From NCBI GenBank assembly GCA_019233825.1, contig JAFAMB010000031.1, positions 1 through 37,340 of the forward strand: a DNA stretch of 37,340 nucleotides. The letters are read 5' to 3'. Shown here piece after piece: positions 28,413 through 37,340 of this stretch. How positions within the stretch are numbered: the stretch's first letter is position 1; each line of letters starts with the position of its first letter. Made by a program: the position numbers and the translations under genes. The notes beneath the pieces are model-generated. The model made no database searches, was not told where the DNA came from, and saw only the letters and a list, made by a program, of their open reading frames with translations. The DNA comes from Verrucomicrobiota bacterium. Lineage in GTDB: Bacteria > Verrucomicrobiota > Verrucomicrobiia > Chthoniobacterales > JAFAMB01.

Positions 28413-29027
28413 CTAACTCGGCTTTTCGATCGCGGCAATCGTCGCCAGCACCTGTTCGCTGATCTTTTGGTAGGCGTCACGGCTTTTCATGACGAAATCT
28501 TCTTTTTTGAATCGGATCGGCTTGCCCACCACAACTGTGATCGGGGATAGCTTGATTCTTCCTCCTTTCGGCCATGCTTCAAAGGACCCGAAGATCCGCA
28601 TCGGAACGACCGGAGCGAGCGTCTTCGCGATAATCATGCCTATCCCAGGCCGAGCCCGCTGGATTTCGCCCGTCAGGGACCGGGTTCCCTCGGGGAAAAT
28701 AGCCGTCCGCTGCCCCTGTTTGAGCAAATTGATGATTGTCCGGATGGCCGTAAGATCCGCTCCCGAGAGATCGACCGGTAACGCATTGACTCTGGAAAGC
28801 ATCGAGCCGAAAAATTTGTTTTTGAAAAGTGTTTTTCGCGCCAAAAAATAAATTTCTGCGCGACAGGTAATCCCAACCAACGGCGGATCGAAGTAGCTCT
28901 GGTGGTTTGCAGCCATGATCGCAGGTCCGTCCTCGATGATGTTCTCCTGTCCAAATGCCCGGTACTGGAACGCGATCTTGGCCGCTGTCTTACAAAGTAC
29001 GTATCCGCACCAGTAGAGAGGCTTCAT
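28413..29027 (-). CDS. plsC: 1-acyl-sn-glycerol-3-phosphate acyltransferase (PlsC family)
   Basis: AANHQSYFDPPLVG (HX4D variant), IFPEGTRSLTGEIQRARPGIGMIIAKT. Confidence 0.88.
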   Translation of the reverse strand: MKPLYWCGYVLCKTAAKIAFQYRAFGQENIIEDGPAIMAANHQSYFDPPLVGITCRAEIYFLARKTLFKNKFFGSMLSRVNALPVDLSGADLTAIRTIINLLKQGQRTAIFPEGTRSLTGEIQRARPGIGMIIAKTLAPVVPMRIFGSFEAWPKGGRIKLSPITVVVGKPIRFKKEDFVMKSRDAYQKISEQVLATIAAIEKPS

Positions 29028-29704
29028 GAGTCGAGGCGGAGAGCTTCCGGGAGCCTTTTAATTTTCAATCGCCCGATGATTTCGCCCACGACGCCATCAA
29101 TCGTCAGAGATGAACTATCGATCACATGAGCGTCCTCGGCAATGGTGAGCGGCGACGCGCGCCGCGAGGAATCGGCCCGGTCTCGGAAAAATAGATCATC
29201 GCGTTGTCCCTGAGCCGCTCTTCGTTGTGCTCGAACTTCGAGCGAGGCATCGATATAAAACTTATAGGGAGTATCCGGAAACACGATCGACCCTATGTCG
29301 CGCCCTTCCATCACCAGGTTATCCAAACTTAGAAATTCGCGCAGGTGAGCCACCAGAAATTCGCGCACCTCAGGAATCGCGGAAATCGCGGATACTGTTC
29401 GATTCACCTTTTCATCGCGCAAATGGGTCTCGGGGTTATTTCCATCGATTAAGAAAACTAACTCCTTGTTGCGCAGGCAAAAATTGAAAACCGATTTCCG
29501 AACCTGGGCACAAACCGCGGACCAGTCGTCGGACCGAATTTCGTACTCGCCGGCCAACCAGGCTACCGCTCGATAGAGCGCTCCGCTATTCACGTAGGAG
29601 AAGCCCAGCCGTCTGGCAAGCTTTCGCGCGACCGTGCTTTTCCCGGAAGCAGCGGGACCATCGATCGCAACTATTGAATACTCGGAGTCGATGTCCGGGC
29701 TCAA
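29024..29704 (-). CDS. cmk: Cytidylate kinase
   Basis: IVAIDGPAASGKSTVARKLARRLGFSYVNSGALYRAVA; VMEGRDIGSIVFPDTPYKFYIDASLEVRAQRR; 4-bp overlaps with both neighbours. Confidence 0.95.
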   Translation of the reverse strand: MSPDIDSEYSIVAIDGPAASGKSTVARKLARRLGFSYVNSGALYRAVAWLAGEYEIRSDDWSAVCAQVRKSVFNFCLRNKELVFLIDGNNPETHLRDEKVNRTVSAISAIPEVREFLVAHLREFLSLDNLVMEGRDIGSIVFPDTPYKFYIDASLEVRAQRRAAQGQRDDLFFRDRADSSRRASPLTIAEDAHVIDSSSLTIDGVVGEIIGRLKIKRLPEALRLDS

Positions 29705-31056
29705 TTCTTCTCTAAAGCTTCGGCGGGGTTTATCACTGGCGTGGGAGGACTCTCATCTGGCGCCAAAAATCTCTCCAACTGCTCATCAAACCCAGGATAA
29801 GAAGTGGCAATACATTCGGTGCCCTCTATCACTGTCTCGCTATCCGCGAACATCCCAGCAATTGCGAAGGCCATCGCAATGCGATGATCGCCGTAACTTT
29901 TCAACCGCGCTCCCAGGAGAGGGGCGCCGCCGTAAATTTCCAGTCCATCTTCCAATTCCACGACCTCGACTCCCATGGCTGTCAGATTCGCCGCGATAGC
30001 CGCAAGGCGATCAGTTTCCTTTACCCGCAATTCTTTCGCGTCGCGGATAACTGTCTTTCCCTGGGCCAGAGCGCCGGCTACCGCGAGAATCGGGATCTCA
30101 TCGATGACATTCGGCACCTCGGCCCCTTCGATAATGGTTCCGCGAAGCCGTCCACCCTGAATTTGAACCTCACCTCTCGGCTCAACTTGATCGCAATCCT
30201 CGATTACCTCTCGAGCCCTGGCTCCCATACGCAACAGTACTGACAGTATCCCGGTGCGAGTCTGGTTCAGACCTACGTCCCGGACCAAAAGATTGGAATC
30301 TTCCTGCGCGGCGGCCGCCACCAGCCAAAATGCTGCACTCGAGATGTCGCCGGGAACCGTAAAGTCTCTCGACTCAGGCACTTGGTCCCCATACAACGAA
30401 ATGGCGAATCCCTGGGCCACCTTCTCGCGTTGCGACCGGACAAGAAAATATGACATCATTCTCTCGGTATGATCGCGCGTTGCGAACGGCTCAACGACGA
30501 CCGTCTTTCCCGGAGCTTTGAGCGAAGCGAACAAGATAGCGCTTTTTAGCTGAGCACTGGCCACTGGCAGCTCATAGCGAATCGGGCGCAGATGGCCACC
30601 CCGAATGACCAGCGGTGCTGTGCCCTTCGGTTCGGTCGCCTGAATTGACGCGCCCATCTGGGTGAGGGGTTCGATGAGTCTCCGCATCGGCCTCGAGGAT
30701 AGTGAAGCATCACCGGTCAGCTTCGTTTCAAAAGGTTGCGTAGCGGCGAGCCCGGTGAGCAGCCGCATCAATGTTCCCGAATTACCACAATCGATTGGCT
30801 GATTGGGAGGTTGAAAGTTTCCCCTTTGCCCATGGACCACCAAAGTGGTTTCAGCCGGTTGATCTATCGCAATCCCAAACGCTCGCATTGCGTTGACAGT
30901 GCACTGACAATCCGCACTGGGGAGGAAGCCGTGGATGACACAAGTACCATTGGAAATCGCCGAGAGCAGCACGGCGCGATGCGACATGCTCTTATCACCC
31001 GGAACTCGAATCTCTGCCTCGATCCTGGGCGCCCTAAAAACCAGTAATTCGGACAT
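29701..31056 (-). CDS. aroA: 3-phosphoshikimate 1-carboxyvinyltransferase (EPSP synthase)
   Basis: VPGDKSMSHRAVLLSAISNG, DCGNSGTLMRLLTG, ELRVKETDRLAAIAANL, YGDHRIAMAFAIAG. Confidence 0.96.
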   Translation of the reverse strand: MSELLVFRAPRIEAEIRVPGDKSMSHRAVLLSAISNGTCVIHGFLPSADCQCTVNAMRAFGIAIDQPAETTLVVHGQRGNFQPPNQPIDCGNSGTLMRLLTGLAATQPFETKLTGDASLSSRPMRRLIEPLTQMGASIQATEPKGTAPLVIRGGHLRPIRYELPVASAQLKSAILFASLKAPGKTVVVEPFATRDHTERMMSYFLVRSQREKVAQGFAISLYGDQVPESRDFTVPGDISSAAFWLVAAAAQEDSNLLVRDVGLNQTRTGILSVLLRMGARAREVIEDCDQVEPRGEVQIQGGRLRGTIIEGAEVPNVIDEIPILAVAGALAQGKTVIRDAKELRVKETDRLAAIAANLTAMGVEVVELEDGLEIYGGAPLLGARLKSYGDHRIAMAFAIAGMFADSETVIEGTECIATSYPGFDEQLERFLAPDESPPTPVINPAEALEKN

Positions 31057-31062
31057 AAACTG

Positions 31063-31905
31063 TTATGGCGATAACCTATCGCGATTCTCCTTCGCGTCGT
31101 CGAGCAAAGCTTGCATTTTTTTCGCGTCTTTCTCGCTCAATAAAGTCACGGCTTCATCCAGGAGCCCTTTGAACGCCAGCAGATGCTGCTTAACGGCACT
31201 GGCATTCGACAAGAGGATATCGGCCCACAGCTCAGGGGCACCGGATGCGATTCTGGTCGCATCACGGAAACCGGGACCGCACAGTTCGAGAGCGGCCCGG
31301 TTTGTCTCCGTCACGTGTCTGACCAAAAGCGCAGCGAGTAAATGGGGAAGATGACTCATGGCAGCCACCATTTGGTCGTGCGCGGCAACGCTCGCCAGAA
31401 CGACTCGCGTGCCCAGGTCTTCCCAGAAAAGCTTCACTAGCTGCACGCTGGCCGGGTCACCCGCTAACTCCGGGCATATCAGCGTGACTGCGCCGGCGAA
31501 TAAATCGTGACGCGCAGCTTCCGCCCCGGATTTCTCCGATCCGGCCATCGGATGCGCAGGGACGTAGTCACAACGGTTTTGCAACGCTTTCGCAAGAGCT
31601 TCCGTCACCGGTTGCTTGACACTCGCGACGTCCGAAACCACCTGGCCGGGGCCCACGAGTTCGCCCAAGGTCGCACCGACAGCCGCGAGCGCCGCAATCG
31701 GCGTAGCCAGGATGATAAGCCCGCTATGCAAAGCGAGCTCCTCAAGATCGCCCGCGATCTTGGCCCCCCGGAATTTCGTGCGAGTCAGTTTTTGAAAGGC
31801 CAGGCGATCATACAGGTAGACGCGATAGCCGGCACGAAGTGCGGCGAGCGCAATTGAGCCGCCGATCAGACCGACACCCACAATCCCAACATCGGGCGCT
31901 TTCAT
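31063..31905 (-). CDS. tyrA: Prephenate dehydrogenase
   Basis: VGIVGVGLIGGSIALAAL, VSDVASVKQPVTEAL, VPAHPMAGSEKSGAEAARHDLF. Start M at 31905 preferred over 31950. Confidence 0.88.
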   Translation of the reverse strand: MKAPDVGIVGVGLIGGSIALAALRAGYRVYLYDRLAFQKLTRTKFRGAKIAGDLEELALHSGLIILATPIAALAAVGATLGELVGPGQVVSDVASVKQPVTEALAKALQNRCDYVPAHPMAGSEKSGAEAARHDLFAGAVTLICPELAGDPASVQLVKLFWEDLGTRVVLASVAAHDQMVAAMSHLPHLLAALLVRHVTETNRAALELCGPGFRDATRIASGAPELWADILLSNASAVKQHLLAFKGLLDEAVTLLSEKDAKKMQALLDDAKENRDRLSP

Positions 31906-31906
31906 A

Positions 31907-31946
31907 CTTGCAAAACAAAACGGGACGCGCTGCATCGCGCGTCCCG
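31907..31946 (-). terminator. Rho-independent terminator (minus strand) after the lipoprotein gene
   Basis: Perfect 10-bp stem CGGGACGCGC/GCGCGTCCCG (31921-31930/31937-31946), followed on minus by TTTTGTTTTG. Confidence 0.75.
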
Positions 31947-31972
31947 CCAAAACTTTCTTTCAGCTCCAAAAA

Positions 31973-32395
31973 TTAAGGTACAAGAAAGATTTTCCCGGTG
32001 TACGGATCCTTCACCTCTGCACCGGGCGGATACCCCTCGACGTCGACCTCACCCGCATTCGGTGCGTAAGGACTGATTACGCGGCCGGTTTTGCCGGGGA
32101 CCTTTGTTGCAACGGGATAATTCTCAGGCTGAGTAGCGGGGGTCGGAGAAGGAGTGGGGAAAGCCTCCGGCGGCGGTGCTTCCTCTGGGGGTTGCTCGGG
32201 CCTATGTTTGGGCACCACACTTACGGGGGTGGGACTTGGGCTCGGAACCGCACCATATCCATAGCGATTCCCCGCACCAGCTGTTTTCGGCCCAGTCGTT
32301 TGACAGGATACAAACGCCACACAAATAGCGATTGGAGCCAGAAGGATGAGGTAACGAATCATAGCAAAATGATGCATGAGCATTAATTCATTCAA
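31973..32395 (-). CDS. Proline-rich putative lipoprotein
   Basis: [20 protein letters not shown] lipobox-like segment, then a Pro/Thr-rich low-complexity stretch; exact start uncertain. Confidence 0.6.
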   Translation of the reverse strand: MNELMLMHHFAMIRYLILLAPIAICVAFVSCQTTGPKTAGAGNRYGYGAVPSPSPTPVSVVPKHRPEQPPEEAPPPEAFPTPSPTPATQPENYPVATKVPGKTGRVISPYAPNAGEVDVEGYPPGAEVKDPYTGKIFLVP

Positions 32396-32475
32396 GATCG
32401 ATTGACAATCGAAATCCCGGCAGGGACAAGCTCCCTTCTTCCGGATGCCTTCCGCAGTCGCAAAGCTTAACAGCT

Positions 32476-32523
32476 AGCCTGCATCGCTCACAAATCCTCA
32501 GAGATTTGTGAGCGATGCAGGCT
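32476..32523. repeat. Perfect 21-bp inverted repeat (6-nt loop)
   Basis: AGCCTGCATCGCTCACAAATC (32476-32496) - CTCAGA - GATTTGTGAGCGATGCAGGCT (32503-32523). Confidence 0.95.
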
Positions 32524-32692
32524 CAGGCAGCGGAACTCCCCGGCTACAGCGGACGACCTCCTCCGCTCTTCGAGCTACGGCGCGTCCGCAAACGGGAAAA
32601 GGTCGCGCCATAGCGAAGCGACGGCGGATTCCACTGCTTTTTGGAAAGAAAGTTTAAAAAACAGTTTGTTTCGAGTCTTCAGTTTAAAAACA

Positions 32693-32729
32693 GGCTCTTA
32701 AACAGACGCCCAGCGTCTGTTTAAGAGCC
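32693..32729 (-). terminator. Perfect 17-bp hairpin, probable terminator of the LON-domain gene
   Basis: GGCTCTTAAACAGACGC - CCA - GCGTCTGTTTAAGAGCC; followed on minus by TGTTTTTAAA; ~80 bp downstream of the 32810 stop. Confidence 0.65.
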
Positions 32730-32809
32730 CGCAATGAGCCCGTCGATTCTCCAGCGCGGGATTTTTGCGGGCTAGCGCCGCCAATCCCAGGACTCGGAGC
32801 CCGACGCCG

Positions 32810-33433
32810 TTATGAGTTTCCCCGAGCCTGACTTCTCAGGAACTGGATCAGCAAACGCAAGCGCTCGCACACTTCATACGCCTCAAGAAGCTTCTGCCGT
32901 TGGAATGGTTCGCCAACGAAAGCTGCCGCGACAACATCGGAAAGGATTTCGGGAGAATCAATCTGCCTCAAATGATCCATAAGATTTGGAGGCAGAGGGA
33001 TTCCGATTTGTTCGATTCGTGTACAAAACTCTTTCACCTTCGCACTTAACGCGTCAGCCTCCACGAGGTTACCGGGTATCGATTTAACAAGCTCTATCTT
33101 CGCCACTCGAAATGGTTTTTCCTGCGTCCAACCGACCAGACGGACACGCGCCAATCCTTGAAGCACGAGATTGGAAGTGCCGTTCTCATTCCCGACGCAG
33201 GCGCGAATCAGTCCGACGCAGGCGACGGGACAAAGGTCATCAATCCCAACGGCCGCGTCGATTCCCCTTTTCATCAACGCGACGGAAAACATGCGGTCTC
33301 CATCCAGGCTATGCGCGAGCATATCGCGATAGCGCGGTTCAAAGATATGCAACGGCAACAATGAATGCGGAAAGAGCACCGCATTCGACAACGCCATCAC
33401 CGGAACTTCTGTTGGAATCTCAATCACATACAA
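32810..33433 (-). CDS. LON peptidase substrate-binding domain protein
   Basis: VPVMALSNAVLFPHSLLPLHIFEPRYRDMLAHSLDGDRMFSVALM. Confidence 0.88.
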   Translation of the reverse strand: MYVIEIPTEVPVMALSNAVLFPHSLLPLHIFEPRYRDMLAHSLDGDRMFSVALMKRGIDAAVGIDDLCPVACVGLIRACVGNENGTSNLVLQGLARVRLVGWTQEKPFRVAKIELVKSIPGNLVEADALSAKVKEFCTRIEQIGIPLPPNLMDHLRQIDSPEILSDVVAAAFVGEPFQRQKLLEAYEVCERLRLLIQFLRSQARGNS

Positions 33434-33443
33434 CCGGTTGCTG

Positions 33444-34709
33444 TCATGCCGACGAGGGATGGGGTCTATGTGGGCGCTTTTCCGCTGCGCCAGATCCCCT
33501 GCCTCTGGCAGCGAGAAACTGAGCCACCTGTTGCACGTCCTTATCTCCGCGGCCGGACATGTTAATGATTAGGACCTGGTCACGGAGCATTTTTCGTGCG
33601 TGCTTTATTACATAGGCAACGGCGTGCGTTGATTCGAGTGCCGGGATAATGCCTTCCGTCTTCGATAGTTCGAGGAAAGCCTCGAGGACTGCATCGTCCG
33701 TAGCATAGTCATACTCCACCCTGCCCAAATCTCGCAGATAGCTGTGCTCGGGACCAACGGCCGCATAATCCAAACCTGCAGATACAGAATGCGTCAATTG
33801 AATCTGCCCATCGTCATCGGCGAGGAGCCAAGTTTTGGTACCTTGCAAAACCCCAAGCTTACCGGCCTGAAAACGGGCCGCATGATCGCCGGGGTGAATC
33901 CCACGGCCGCCCGCCTCTACTCCGACCATTCGAACCCCGGGGTCGCCTAGAAATGGGTAAAACAGCCCGATCGCGTTGCTTCCGCCTCCAACGCATGCCA
34001 CTAATAGGTCCGGCAACCGTTCTTCCTGCTCAAGGATCTGGCGCCTTGCTTCATCTCCAATAACCCGATGCAGATCGCGAACCATCATAGGGTAGGGATG
34101 GGGACCATAAGCAGTTCCAAGAAGGTAGTGTGTTGAACGAACATTCGTGACCCAGTCGCGCATCGCCTCGTTGATCGCTTCTTTCAGGGTTGCCTGGCCT
34201 ACCGTAACCGGAATCACTTTCGCTCCGAGGAATTCCATGCGTGCGACGTTCAGAGCCTGCCGTTCCATATCGACCGTACCCATGTAAACGACGCATTCAA
34301 AACCAAACCTCGCCGCGACCGTCGCCGTCGCTACCCCATGTTGGCCTGCCCCAGTTTCTGCGATGACCCGGGTCTTGCCGATCCGCTTGGCAAGCAGAAT
34401 CTGGCCCATCGCGTTATTGATCTTGTGAGCGCCCGTATGTAAGAGGTCTTCCCTCTTCAGATAAATTTTTGGCCCCTGTAGCTTTTCCGTCAGCCGCTCG
34501 GCATAGTAGAGGGGTGTCGGCCGTCCGCAGTAGGAGCTCAGCAGGCGGTCCAATTCGAGTTTGAATTGTGGATCTTGCCGTGCGCTCTCGTACTCTGCTC
34601 TCAGCTCCTGGATCGCGGACATCAAGGTTTCCGGAACGAACACGCCACCGTATGGCCCAAAGTGGCCGTGGACGTCGGGCATCTGGGTGAACTCAGCTGT
34701 GGAGTGCAT
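33444..34709 (-). CDS. trpB: Tryptophan synthase beta chain
   Basis: [75 protein letters not shown]. Start at 34709 or 34682. Confidence 0.96.
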   Translation of the reverse strand: MHSTAEFTQMPDVHGHFGPYGGVFVPETLMSAIQELRAEYESARQDPQFKLELDRLLSSYCGRPTPLYYAERLTEKLQGPKIYLKREDLLHTGAHKINNAMGQILLAKRIGKTRVIAETGAGQHGVATATVAARFGFECVVYMGTVDMERQALNVARMEFLGAKVIPVTVGQATLKEAINEAMRDWVTNVRSTHYLLGTAYGPHPYPMMVRDLHRVIGDEARRQILEQEERLPDLLVACVGGGSNAIGLFYPFLGDPGVRMVGVEAGGRGIHPGDHAARFQAGKLGVLQGTKTWLLADDDGQIQLTHSVSAGLDYAAVGPEHSYLRDLGRVEYDYATDDAVLEAFLELSKTEGIIPALESTHAVAYVIKHARKMLRDQVLIINMSGRGDKDVQQVAQFLAARGRGSGAAEKRPHRPHPSSA

Positions 34710-34795
34710 AGGGCAATAACAGGACCATCGCCGCTCCATACCGGAGGAATCAAGGGGAAAACCGGCATAGCCTTCCGATTACCCTGACACTCACA

Positions 34796-35818
34796 CTAAA
34801 TTCCCCAGCTCCGTTGGAGTGCCATTTGCACTGCGCGACGATGTGGCGACGGCATCGGAAGGGCATCGAGTGCCTCCAGTCGATGCCATGCTTGGCCCGC
34901 GCGAACCGAGGCCGGCGGTTCGCTCAAAAAAACGTTCAGATGAACCATAAACCGCGTGATTGGGTAACTCAGGCTCAGAGAGGGCGCAGGCGCATCATTA
35001 GATGGAGCCGACTTGGAATTTGCCGGCAGGGCCGGTAAAGTCCACAAGCCTTGCCAGCGCTTCCCTGGATTCTGTTGCAACAAAACGCGCCCATCTTTTA
35101 CTGCGAAAAAGTGGAATTCACTTTTTCTCTCGATTTTAGGACGCCCATTCTTTCTCGGCAGAGACTCAGGATCCGTGGTTCGACAAAAGGATCGTACCGG
35201 GCAGAGGGCACACAGCGGTTTTCGGGGTAGACAAACAACGGCTCCAAGTTCCATCAACGCAGAATTCAAAAGTCGTGGATTGGCGCTCTGGACATATCGA
35301 GAAGCCAAATCCCAAATGATCTCTCTTCCGGGGGGTTGATCCACCGGCTCCTGCAAGTCCAAAAGCCGGCTCATGGCTCGCGCGATATTTCCATCCACGA
35401 TCGGCGCAGGCCGGTCGAAAGCGAAACTTACGATTGCGCCGGCCGTGTATCTTCCGATTCCGGGTAGCTGGATCAGCGCGTCGACAGAAGATGGGAATGC
35501 TTCTTTCAACTCGGCCACGATGACCTTCGCGCAGCGGTGAAGATTTCGGGCCCGGTTGTAGTATCCGAGTCCTTGCCACGCGAGAAGAACTTCGGTTTCG
35601 TCGGCGTTCGCCAGGTCGCGGATTGTTGGGAACCGCTCCAACCAGCGCTGATAATAACTCACGACCGTCGTCACCAACGTCTGCTGCAGCATCAGCTCCG
35701 ATACGAGGATCCGATATGGGTCCGCAGTTTCGCGCCACGGCAATTTCCGGCCATCGCGCTTAAACCAGGCCAGCAACGCTGCGCGAAACTCCGTGCTTTC
35801 AACCGGAATCTGTTTCAT
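34796..35818 (-). CDS. mutY: A/G-specific adenine glycosylase
   Basis: RKLPWRETADPYRILVSELMLQQTLVTTVVSYYQRWLERFPT, LPGIGRYTAGAI, VDGNIARAMSRLL, 4Fe-4S CLPRKPLCALCPVRSFC. Confidence 0.93.
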   Translation of the reverse strand: MKQIPVESTEFRAALLAWFKRDGRKLPWRETADPYRILVSELMLQQTLVTTVVSYYQRWLERFPTIRDLANADETEVLLAWQGLGYYNRARNLHRCAKVIVAELKEAFPSSVDALIQLPGIGRYTAGAIVSFAFDRPAPIVDGNIARAMSRLLDLQEPVDQPPGREIIWDLASRYVQSANPRLLNSALMELGAVVCLPRKPLCALCPVRSFCRTTDPESLPRKNGRPKIERKSEFHFFAVKDGRVLLQQNPGKRWQGLWTLPALPANSKSAPSNDAPAPSLSLSYPITRFMVHLNVFLSEPPASVRAGQAWHRLEALDALPMPSPHRRAVQMALQRSWGI

Positions 35819-35829
35819 CCTGTCGCACT

Positions 35830-36747
35830 GTGAACTCATACACGATAGCCATTACGCCTTCCCAAGCAGAAGCTCTCAGAACGCTCCTGGCAGACCAAGG
35901 CTTTGATTTTGTCGACCGACCTTATACGATCTTTTTTGCGCAAAAAGCGAAACTGTCGATCGCGGTGTATGAAAAGGGACCGAAAGTAGTCATTCAGGGG
36001 AAAGATACCGAGGACTTTGTCCGGTTTTGTCTCGAGCCAGAGATCTTAAAAGAGGCTCGAGTCGGTTATGAAGAAATCCTCCAACCGGAAATGTTTGAGC
36101 CGCATTTCGGCATCGACGAAAGCGGAAAAGGAGATTTCTTCGGGCCGCTGGTTGTAGCCGGCGTTTACGTAGAACGTCAGATTGCCCGCCACCTGCTTTC
36201 TCTTGGGGTGATGGACAGCAAGAGAATCGGCTCGGACAACAGAATTCGACAGCTTGCAGACGACATTGAGAGAACCTCCGGCCTGGCGGCCAACGTAGTC
36301 CTCATAGGGCCGGAGAAATACAACTTGCTCTACGAAAAATTCGCAAACCTTAATGATCTGCTGGCCTGGGGACACGCCCGGGTGATCGAAAATCTCCTGA
36401 TACAGAGACCCGACTGTAAAAGGTCGCTTTCCGACAAGTTCGCTAACGAGCGCGTGATCCGGCGCGCGCTTTTAAAGCAAGGAAGACTCATCCAGATCGA
36501 CCAACGAACCAAAGCGGAATCGGACGTAGCCGTTGCAGCCGCGTCAATTCTTGCTCGAGACAAATTCATCCGGTGGCTGGATACGCACGGCAAAGAACTA
36601 GGGATCGTGCTTCCGAAAGGGGTTTCAGGGCCGGTCAAATCCGCCGCCCAGGCGGTTGTTGAAAAATTTGGACGCGACGCTTTGCGGACAATCGCAAAAA
36701 TGCATTTTCGGACGTCAGCTGATGTGCTGGGTGAGAACGTTCGGTAG
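35830..36747 (+). CDS. rnhC: Ribonuclease HIII
   Basis: FGIDESGKGDFFGPLVVAGVY, LSLGVMDSKRI, VAVAAASILARDKFIRWL; N-terminal TBP-like domain; GTG start. Confidence 0.92.
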   Translation: MNSYTIAITPSQAEALRTLLADQGFDFVDRPYTIFFAQKAKLSIAVYEKGPKVVIQGKDTEDFVRFCLEPEILKEARVGYEEILQPEMFEPHFGIDESGKGDFFGPLVVAGVYVERQIARHLLSLGVMDSKRIGSDNRIRQLADDIERTSGLAANVVLIGPEKYNLLYEKFANLNDLLAWGHARVIENLLIQRPDCKRSLSDKFANERVIRRALLKQGRLIQIDQRTKAESDVAVAAASILARDKFIRWLDTHGKELGIVLPKGVSGPVKSAAQAVVEKFGRDALRTIAKMHFRTSADVLGENVR

Positions 36748-36959
36748 GGTCACGCTCCCGCGTGACCGGCGTGGCTTGGGCGTTGCTTACAACGCCTTCG
36801 GCCGACAGGTCCGAAGGGTCTCTCGCGGACCTCTTGCAACTCAACCGCCATCGACAACGCGCCGCGAAGGAGCTGCAAGCAGTTTCCCTCCAGGACCCGT
36901 TCAGACGATCATTCTCAACCGGAAGCAACAGGCAGAATCGCGCAAGAGCGCATCCCTAC
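36744..36959. repeat. REP/BIME-like element bounded by inverted GTAG-headed hairpins
   Basis: GTAG+GGTCACGC-tccc-GCGTGACC at 36744-36767; right end ...AGCGCATCCCTAC (GTAGGGATGCGCT on minus) at 36956-36959. Confidence 0.75.
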
Positions 36960-37110
36960 CGAGCAATATGGCCCACTAAGTCCTTGCCTCATTTGCATTC
37001 TCGTCGATAGTTCGGAAAAGTCTCAGCGTCGGACGTTTGCGGGCACCGTCGCTGACGGAAGCAGGCCACCGTAAGAGCCATGAAAATTCGGACCTTTGAA
37101 AGGAGTCTTA

Positions 37111-37340
37111 ATGGCTAACCTGACAAAACGGGACATCGTTGTGAAGATCAGTAACGACACCGGCCTTGTCCAACATCAAGTGTTCGAGGTCGTCCAGAGA
37201 ACGCTCGATTTGATCACCGATAGCCTGGCGCGCGGAGAGGATGTTGAGTTGCGGAATTTCGGGATTTTTGAGGTTCGACTGACCAAAGAGCGAGTTGGCC
37301 GAAATCCAAATCAACCGGGGAGCAGCTTTAAGATCCCGCC
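37111..37340 (+). CDS. HU/IHF family DNA-binding protein (partial, runs off the window)
   Basis: MANLTKRDIVVKISNDTGLVQHQVFEVVQRTLDLITDSLARGEDVELRNFGIFEVRLTKERVGRNPNQPG; AGGAG at 37101. Confidence 0.93.
   Translation, partial: MANLTKRDIVVKISNDTGLVQHQVFEVVQRTLDLITDSLARGEDVELRNFGIFEVRLTKERVGRNPNQPGSSFKIP

Noticed and set aside
1-37340. tRNA or rRNA genes
   Set aside because: No convincing tRNA cloverleaf or rRNA segment was noticed by eye; tRNAscan-SE would be needed to exclude them.

Overview
The window reads as a chromosomal segment of a Verrucomicrobia-like bacterium; the taxonomy is inferred from gene content and style only. Most of it is housekeeping: threonine synthase with a ThiS/MoaD-like carrier, ParB, a metK-ahcY SAM-cycle locus with a divergent ArsR-methyltransferase fusion, rpmH-rnpA-yidD-yidC-jag, tyrA-aroA-cmk-plsC, trpB, mutY/rnhC and an HU gene cut by the right edge. 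The accessory part is about 12.7-15.6 kb. It holds a truncated Gfo/Idh/MocA oxidoreductase, a decayed IS200-like transposase that I reconstruct across a frameshift, and an intact RAYT-like (REP-associated Y1 HUH) transposase. The RAYT is flanked by oppositely oriented copies of an AAGGGGACAGG / CCTGTCCCCTT motif, which on the upstream side expands into a ~600-bp degenerate array made partly of perfect two-copy tandem duplications. A similar array lies at the left edge of the window (~130-330). Elsewhere there are GTAG/GGAG-headed hairpin pairs with classic REP/BIME architecture (28225-28355; 36744-36959), one of which supplies the rnhC stop codon. The best candidate for something under-described is this RAYT plus CCTGTCCCC-array plus REP/BIME ensemble. 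Secondary candidates are the thrC-ThiS/MoaD pair, the ArsR-methyltransferase/metK/ahcY locus and the convergent FHA-ABC and FHA-cyclase pair. No searches were run; product calls rest on motif recognition.
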